Of a DNA stretch of 64,000 nt, positions 59,582 through 64,000 are shown one piece after another. A model generated the notes under the pieces. It searched no databases, was not told the DNA's origin, and was given only the letters and a program-made list of their open reading frames with translations. How positions within the stretch are numbered: the stretch's first letter is position 1; every line of letters begins with the position of its first letter. The DNA comes from Chinchilla lanigera (Eukaryota; Chordata; Mammalia; Rodentia; Chinchillidae). A program made the translations under genes and the position numbers. The stretch is from positions 1,365,934 to 1,429,933 of the forward strand of contig NW_004955517.1 in assembly GCF_000276665.1 (NCBI RefSeq). Direction: 5' to 3'.

Positions 59582-60650
59582 AAGTGGTACTGGGAAATGG
59601 GACACCCTGACGCAGAAGACTGGAACTGGATCTTTGTACAAAAATCAATTCCAAGTGGATCAGAGACCAAAGTCTAAGACCTGAAACTTTGAAACTGCCA
59701 GAAGAAAAGATAGGGCAAGCACTTGAAGCCAAAGGCACGGCAAAGACCTCCTGATTAAGGCTCCAACAGCACAGGAAAACATAGCGAGAATCAACAGACA
59801 GGGCTGCGTCCAACTAAAAAGTTTCTTCATGGCAAAGGGAAGAGCCAAGCAGCCTACAGAATGGGAGAAATCTTCAGCAGCCACTCTGACAGAGGATTAA
59901 TATCTAGAATAATGTATGAAAAAAATGCTCACCATCTGTGGCCATCAGGGAAATGCAAATCCGAACTACGCTGAGATTCCAACTCACCCTCTTCAGAACA
60001 GCTGGCAGCAAGAAAATAAAAAAGCAATAAATGCTGGTGAGAGTGCGGGTGGGGGCAGGGTGAAACCCTCCTGCTCTGTTGGTGGGAGTGTGTATTAGTG
60101 CCGTCACTGAGGAGGTTGGCGTGGAGGTGCCTCAAACACTGAAAAGAGAGGTCCCAGTTGGCCCAGCCAGCCACTCTTGGATGTATTCCCCAAAGAATTA
60201 AACAGCATGTTGTAGTGATACTTGTACCCCCACCCACACGGACTGCAACACGGATCACAGCAGCTGAGCTATGGGAATGGCGACCCGGCAGCAGACGAAG
60301 GGATGAGGAAAACGTGGCACATACACACAGCGGAGCACCCTTCAACCATACGGAAGAGAGGTCCTGTCGTCTGCAGAAAAGGGGTGGAGGTGGGGCACAT
60401 CACGTGAAGCAAAATGAGCCCGAATCAAAAGGTCAGATGTCGCATATTTTCCCCATGTGGAATTTTTTAAAAGGGAGAAATGACAGGACAGAAGGAGGAA
60501 GAGGACTGGAGTGAGGGCGAGGGGTGGGGGGCCAACAAACCAAAGTATTTACGAGACGGGGCCGTGGACGAGACAAAGCCACTGCAATGGGTGACTAATG
60601 TGCACTGAGCTTTTATACAAAAAAGACATCCTAGCAAAGCACCGAAGCGC
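59582..60650 (+). mobile_element. L1 LINE, 5'-truncated 3' end
   Basis: The order GGTACTGGGAAATGGGACA, AGAAGACTGGAACTGGATC, AAGAAAAGATAGGGCAAGCAC, AAAAAGTTTCTTCATGGCAAAGG, GGCCATCAGGGAAATGCAAATC, GGTGGGAGTGTGTATTAGTG and GGATGTATTCCCCAAAGAA is the C-terminal part of L1 ORF2. It is followed by an L1 3' UTR-like GA-rich region (60480-60540). The coding part is broken by stops and frameshifts, so it is an inactive copy. Confidence 0.88.
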
Positions 60651-60724
60651 CGTACCATCACAGTGAAAAGCAGGCCTTCACACTGAATAAATTTTGTTTG
60701 CTTTGCAAAAATAAAACAAAAACA

Positions 60725-60820
60725 GGGGGCCGGGGATACAGCTCAGCTGCACGGCGCCTGCCTGGCAAGCACGAGGTTCTGAGTTCGACGACCGGTACCA
60801 AAAATAAATAAGTAAATAAC
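60725..60820 (+). repeat. ID SINE
   Basis: GGGGGCCGGGGATACAGCTCAGCTGCACGGCGCCTGCCTGGCAAGCACGAGGTTCTGAGTTCGACGACCGGTACC with an A-rich AAATAAATAAGTAAATAA tail, landed just downstream of the L1 3' end. Confidence 0.92.
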
Positions 60821-61195
60821 AAAAGAACAACAAGAGCAAATACCCCAACAGAGAAGGAGAAGGAGGGGAGGGACACCACCCCAGGGGCGCCTGTAGCTGA
60901 GTGCCTGGGCCCACACTCAGAGTGCTGCACGAGGCTGGCTGCGGGCCCTCTGGTGGCCTCCCGCCCTGGTCCTTGTAGGTTTGGAAGAGCACTCTGCTGA
61001 TAGCCAGGGCCCCTCATGCCCTGCTGCCCTGAATACCTACCCAGAGAAGGGCTCCAGCGGCCTCTACCGAGAGAGCCAGCCTGGGTGGCCGCTGCCCAAT
61101 TGCCTGTCCTAGGTGCCCGGGCACGCACGGGGCAGCGGTCCAGTCTGTCTTTCCCGAGCTGTGTGAACCAACCCTTCTGGTCTCTCCCTTTCCAG

Positions 61196-61390
61196 TGCTC
61201 AGTGACCTGCGGCAAGGGCTACAGACAAAGGCTGGTCTCCTGCAGCGAGATTTACACCGGGAAGGAGAACTACGAGTACAGTTACCAGGCCACAGTCCAC
61301 TGTCCGGGCACACAGCCCCCCAGTGTCCTGCCCTGCTACCTGCCAGAATGTCCCGTCTCGGCCACCTGGAGAGTTGGCAACTGGGGCAGT
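61196..61390 (+). CDS. ADAMTS9: ADAMTS9 exon (window exon 13): TSR14 core
   Basis: The 195-bp, 65-codon phase 0/0 exon lies between CTCCCTTTCCAG and AGT|GTAAGT. It starts [20 protein letters not shown]; the longer loop [11 protein letters not shown] matches human exactly. Cysteines are CSVTC, VSC, VHC, LPC, PEC, with an O-fucosylation motif. It ends [11 protein letters not shown], the Trp segment of TSR15. It is the longest single TSR core in the window because of the inserted Tyr-rich loop, a useful ADAMTS9 fingerprint. Confidence 0.97.
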
Positions 61391-62842
61391 GTAAGTCCAT
61401 GCCTGAGTCACCAAATTTGAAAGCTCAGGCCTCATAGGAGAAGTGCTGTGTGGTCGTCAGCACTGACCGAGTGACAGGAAGAGAAGGGACAGGTGACCCA
61501 GTACCGGAGCAGAGCGCAGGCTCCAAAGCTGCAGCCTGGAGCTGACCCCTGCGTCCACACCTCCAGGGAAGGCCCAGGGCAAGGTGCAGAACCTTTCTGT
61601 CCCAGGGTCCTCATCTACAAAATGTGCGCTGTGGAACTCAGTGAGCTAATACGCAGACGGCACTTGAGGCACAAGGCCGGATGATGCATTACAGATATTT
61701 TGCCTCAACTTGTAAAAGCATTGAGAATCTACCACTTAGTAAGACGTGCACAGGGTGAGTTTTTACTGCTTCTATTGTTAAGGAGCCTGCAGATTCTCAC
61801 TGTACCGTGTTGGGAGAATGTCTCTGAATTCGGGGGACAACAAGACAGAATAACTCAAAGTGGGTCTGCCCCAGAAAACTGCCCCAGCCCCTGGCTTTGG
61901 GCTCTGAGGTCTCAGTCTTGGACAGTGAGCAGTGAGCAGCAGGTGAAAGTTATTAAGGTGTGGCTTCTGCTCTGTCACGACCTTGAGCAAATTCCTTAAC
62001 ACTTTAGCATCGGTCTTCTAGATATGTTATAGATGTAAAATAAGAGAGTGATAGTTCTGCCTCAGCGGAGCACGGTGCAGCTTGAGTGGAAAAAAATTGT
62101 TATGCGGTATGATAGAAAAATAGAGTGAAAGTTTAAAGTTTTAAAAAATGTATTATAGTAAAAGATACCTTCCCGTGAATCCCCCTCGGAACCCACCCCT
62201 GGTTTCAGACACACTTAGGCCAGCGTTCTTGCGCTCTCTGAAGCCATGCTGGAGTCTTCTCTCATGCGTATTGTTGAACTACCAAGGTTGCTTCGGTGTC
62301 CTACACTGATTTCGTGGGCATTCTGACTCTGCTGAAGAGACAGAAGTTGCACAGTGTCAGATCCAGTGAACAAGTGGACGAGGACACAGCGTGACGTTTT
62401 ACAAGCCTGCTTCTGTGCACGGCCCCGGGCCCCCGCGTTCACCATGCTGTTACCACACCTTGTACAGACTCCCAGGACCACTTCAGAAAGCAGCAAGGCT
62501 GATGAAATAAGTGTGCCTGAGAATGGAGGGGAAAGATTTTGAGGGGGATTAGTGGCAGTGTGTCTTCCACAGTAACACATCTTAAAATATTTGACTATTT
62601 TGACCCTGTCATGTGTCTATATGTCTATACATACATATACATACATGTAACTTTGGACATGTACATTGTGCACCTTCTTTTGTATGTCTGTGTGTTTATG
62701 TACACACAAGTCAAGCGTGGCTCAGGCTGGCCCATGGCGAGCGCTCCCTGATGCCAGCTCTGTGCTGTCAGCAGCGTGGGGTCAGCGCTGTCGCCCTCTC
62801 CGTGAGCCCAGGGCTGCATGCTGATCTCGCCTTGCCTCGCAG
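61391..62842 (+). other. Intron between TSR14 and TSR15 exons
   Basis: This 1.45-kb intron has MIR remnants at about 61560-61690 and 61930-62060, a short AT-rich stretch (62080-62160) and TATACATACA-type low-complexity sequence near 62620-62650. Nothing else is recognised. Confidence 0.85.
61930..62060 (+). repeat. MIR SINE remnant
   Basis: TGTGGCTTCTGCTCTGTCACGACCTTGAGCAAATTCCTTAACACTTTAGCATCGGTC...GTTATAGATGTAAAATAAGAG follows the MIR sense strand (GTGACCTTGGGCAAGTTACTTAACCTCTC ... CTGTAAAATGGG). Confidence 0.65.
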
Positions 62843-62975
62843 TGCTCCGTGTCTTGCGGTGTCGGAGTGATGCACAGGTCCGTGCAGTGTTTAACCAACG
62901 AGGACCAACCCAGCCACTTATGTCCCCCTGACCTGAAACCAGAAGAGAGAAAAACCTGCCACAGTACTTACAACT
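62843..62975 (+). CDS. ADAMTS9: ADAMTS9 exon (window exon 14): TSR15 core
   Basis: This 133-bp exon follows GCCTCGCAG in phase 0 and ends in phase 1 at AACT|GTAAGT, splitting the last Cys codon. It starts [20 protein letters not shown] and continues [19 protein letters not shown], then HSTYN(C). Six cysteines are complete once the split codon is joined. It has an O-fucosylation motif. This is the last TSR and the only one here with an intron in its final cysteine, at the boundary to the GON region. MHRS replaces human MQRS. Confidence 0.97.
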
Positions 62976-63155
62976 GTAAGTTACCCAACCGAAGCCATCT
63001 GCGTTTAGCTCGAAGAGCTGCATTTCTTTGTTCATTTATTTGCCTGCCATCTTTGCACATGTAGCACTGCTGTTAAAGAAATCCTCGCCTTCGCTAAAAC
63101 GTTTTAGTGTGAACAGTGTAAGCCACTCCCTGCTGTTGTGGTCGGCATCTTACAG
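62976..63155 (+). other. Short intron between TSR15 and first GON exon
   Basis: This 180-bp intron (GTAAGT ... ATCTTACAG) is the second shortest here. No repeats are seen. Confidence 0.95.
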
Positions 63156-63250
63156 GTGAGTTGCCTCAGAGCTGCAAGGAAGTCCGTGACCTCGGTGGGG
63201 CCAGTGAAGATGGTGAATATTTCCTGATCGTTAGAGGAAAGCTCCTAAAG
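63156..63250 (+). CDS. ADAMTS9: ADAMTS9 exon (window exon 15): start of GON domain
   Basis: The 95-bp exon enters in phase 1 (GT completes the TSR15 Cys) and leaves in phase 0 at AAG|GTGAGT. It encodes [20 protein letters not shown] then [11 protein letters not shown]. This corresponds to the first strand of the GON domain (human: [20 protein letters not shown]), named for C. elegans GON-1 and found only in ADAMTS9, ADAMTS20 and their invertebrate relatives. The remaining GON exons and the stop codon are downstream of the window. Confidence 0.97.
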
Positions 63251-64000
63251 GTGAGTTATAGCAAGCCCTTCCTGGTCCTCGCTGTGGCCCAGGAAGTTTA
63301 TATTTGTCATCCCATGGAAAAGTTACTGGAATTCTAGCAAATTAATTCCAGTCTACCACTTCCAGTGCAACCCAAGGTGAGGACAAAGACACCAAGGCAT
63401 ATTTGTAGTCATGGGGAGGCAAGGGTCCCAAGTCCACTTACGCTGATGGGTAACCAGAACGGAGGTGTGGGTCCAAGGCTGAACCTGGGTTTTATTCGTT
63501 TGTGAAGAAGGGAGTGGCTTGAGGCTGAGTGACTGTGAGAACGGGGGGAGGTAGATGAGTGCTGTGAACTGGGCTAGGTAAGGGCCTGGGCTAGGTAAGG
63601 GCCTGACAGCACCTCTGCAATGTGCAGAGAGAGGATATGCAGAAGGGGTAATCGGTATAACACAACTGAGGTAGTATCCAGTGTTTTGAGGTCAGTCTTC
63701 AGCTCTGATGTGTCATCTTCTATGCCCTGGGAAGTCACAGCCTCTTATCCGGAAGCTCAGTCCCAGCGTGGGGCGCTGGAGCATGGCTCTCCATCCTGCC
63801 CAGCTCACACCTGTTCATTTGGGAGCTACGGGGCAGGGCAATGCTGCCCTGTCGCTGTGCTTCAAAGACCATACATCAGCACCTCGCTGGACTGATTTGC
63901 ACTGCTTCAGGCCAGTCGAAGGGATAAGAAGTCCTAGCCAGCTCTGTACATATCAGTACATGGAAGTACGTCCAGGTTTAGCCAAAATGGAGATAATTGC
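63251..64000 (+). other. Intron within the GON region (5' part)
   Basis: No further exon is seen before the window ends. The only structure noted is an exact 17-bp tandem duplication at 63571-63604. Confidence 0.85.
63571..63604. repeat. Exact 17-bp tandem duplication containing donor-like sites
   Basis: GGGCTAGGTAAGGGCCT is repeated head to tail at 63571-63587 and 63588-63604. Each copy includes AG|GTAAGG, a near-ideal 5' splice-site sequence. Confidence 0.97.

Larger units (their letters stand above)
56036..61195 (+). other. Intron between TSR13 and TSR14 exons
   Basis: This 5.2-kb intron contains a MER5-like remnant (56825), a B1-ID dimer (57679), a 19-bp tandem duplication (58374), a CATA-type microsatellite (59512), the 3' end of an L1 (59582-60650) and an ID SINE (60725). 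GC-rich parts show chance open frames on both strands. No gene is recognised. Confidence 0.85.
3431..63250 (+). other. ADAMTS9: ADAMTS9 gene, 3' half (15 coding exons, TSR3 to start of GON domain)
   Basis: Fifteen exons join into one open frame encoding 13 consecutive thrombospondin type 1 repeats followed by the start of a GON domain. Repeat order, linkers and the residues around each repeat match ADAMTS9 as I remember the human protein; the sister gene ADAMTS20 shares the layout but not these sequences. ADAMTS9 is a secreted, cell-surface and matrix-associated zinc protease that cleaves proteoglycans such as versican and aggrecan; its C. elegans relative is GON-1. TSRs and GON are the ancillary part, involved in localisation, substrate recognition and secretion. 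Eleven of the 13 repeats keep the C-x-x-S/T-C-x-x-G O-fucosylation motif (exceptions TSR3 and TSR10), and most have WxxW C-mannosylation motifs. Introns are phase 0 before the first Cys codon, except entry to the first exon (phase 2) and the last junction (phase 1). No promoter or 3' end of the main transcript lies in the window. Confidence 0.97.

Noticed and set aside
59582..60650. Several open frames of 60-138 codons
   Set aside because: They lie in a decayed L1 3' end and are remnants or shadows of ORF2 and the 3' UTR.
1..64000. CRISPR array, operon, integron or other microbial system
   Set aside because: No regularly spaced direct repeats, ribosome-binding sites or compact gene layout. 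The window is vertebrate intron-exon sequence throughout.

Overview
This window is nuclear DNA of a placental mammal, almost certainly a rodent that is not a mouse or rat. ID-type SINEs (tRNA-Ala/BC1-like), B1 elements and dimers joining a B1 to an ID unit are scattered through it, together with old mammal-wide repeats (MIR, L2, MER5-like, Tigger/MER2-like, MaLR LTRs) and L1 fragments. The B1-ID dimers fit squirrel-, beaver- or dormouse-related lineages better than murids, but I cannot name the species.

The window holds the 3' half of one protein-coding gene, ADAMTS9, on the + strand. ADAMTS9 is a secreted zinc metalloprotease with 15 thrombospondin type 1 repeats (TSRs) and a C-terminal GON domain. 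Fifteen coding exons are visible between 3431 and 63250. They encode TSR3 to TSR15 and the first 31 residues of the GON region. Upstream exons (signal peptide, propeptide, catalytic, disintegrin-like, TSR1, spacer, TSR2) and the rest of the GON exons lie outside. Most introns cut in phase 0 directly before the first cysteine codon of a TSR, so each exon carries the Cys core of one repeat plus the Trp ladder of the next. Reading frame, AG/GT splice sites and cysteine spacing are intact throughout, except for an assembly gap of Ns at 20346-20541 that hides the end of the TSR10 exon.

Layout: 1-3430 upstream intron; 3431-20345 nine exons (TSR3-TSR10) with introns of 0.1-3.3 kb; 20419-41110 a 20.7-kb intron; 41111-56035 three exons (TSR11-TSR13) with introns of 5-8 kb; 61196-63250 three exons (TSR14, TSR15, GON start); then intron to the end. 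I see no second protein-coding gene and no dedicated novel system.

The points most worth a second look are: a possible internal promoter and alternative first exon at 49300-49851, whose first ATG reads in frame to a phase-0 donor compatible with the TSR13 exon; a DNA-transposon-like element of about 1 kb at 17643-18655; inverted repeat pairs flanking exons that could drive exon skipping or circular RNA; a candidate antisense exon with a perfect CRE at 29.5-29.7 kb; an unexplained GC-rich antisense open region at 32.8-33.35 kb; and strong exon-to-exon base-composition differences that coincide with divergence of TSR10, TSR12 and TSR13. Comparisons with human ADAMTS9 are from memory.
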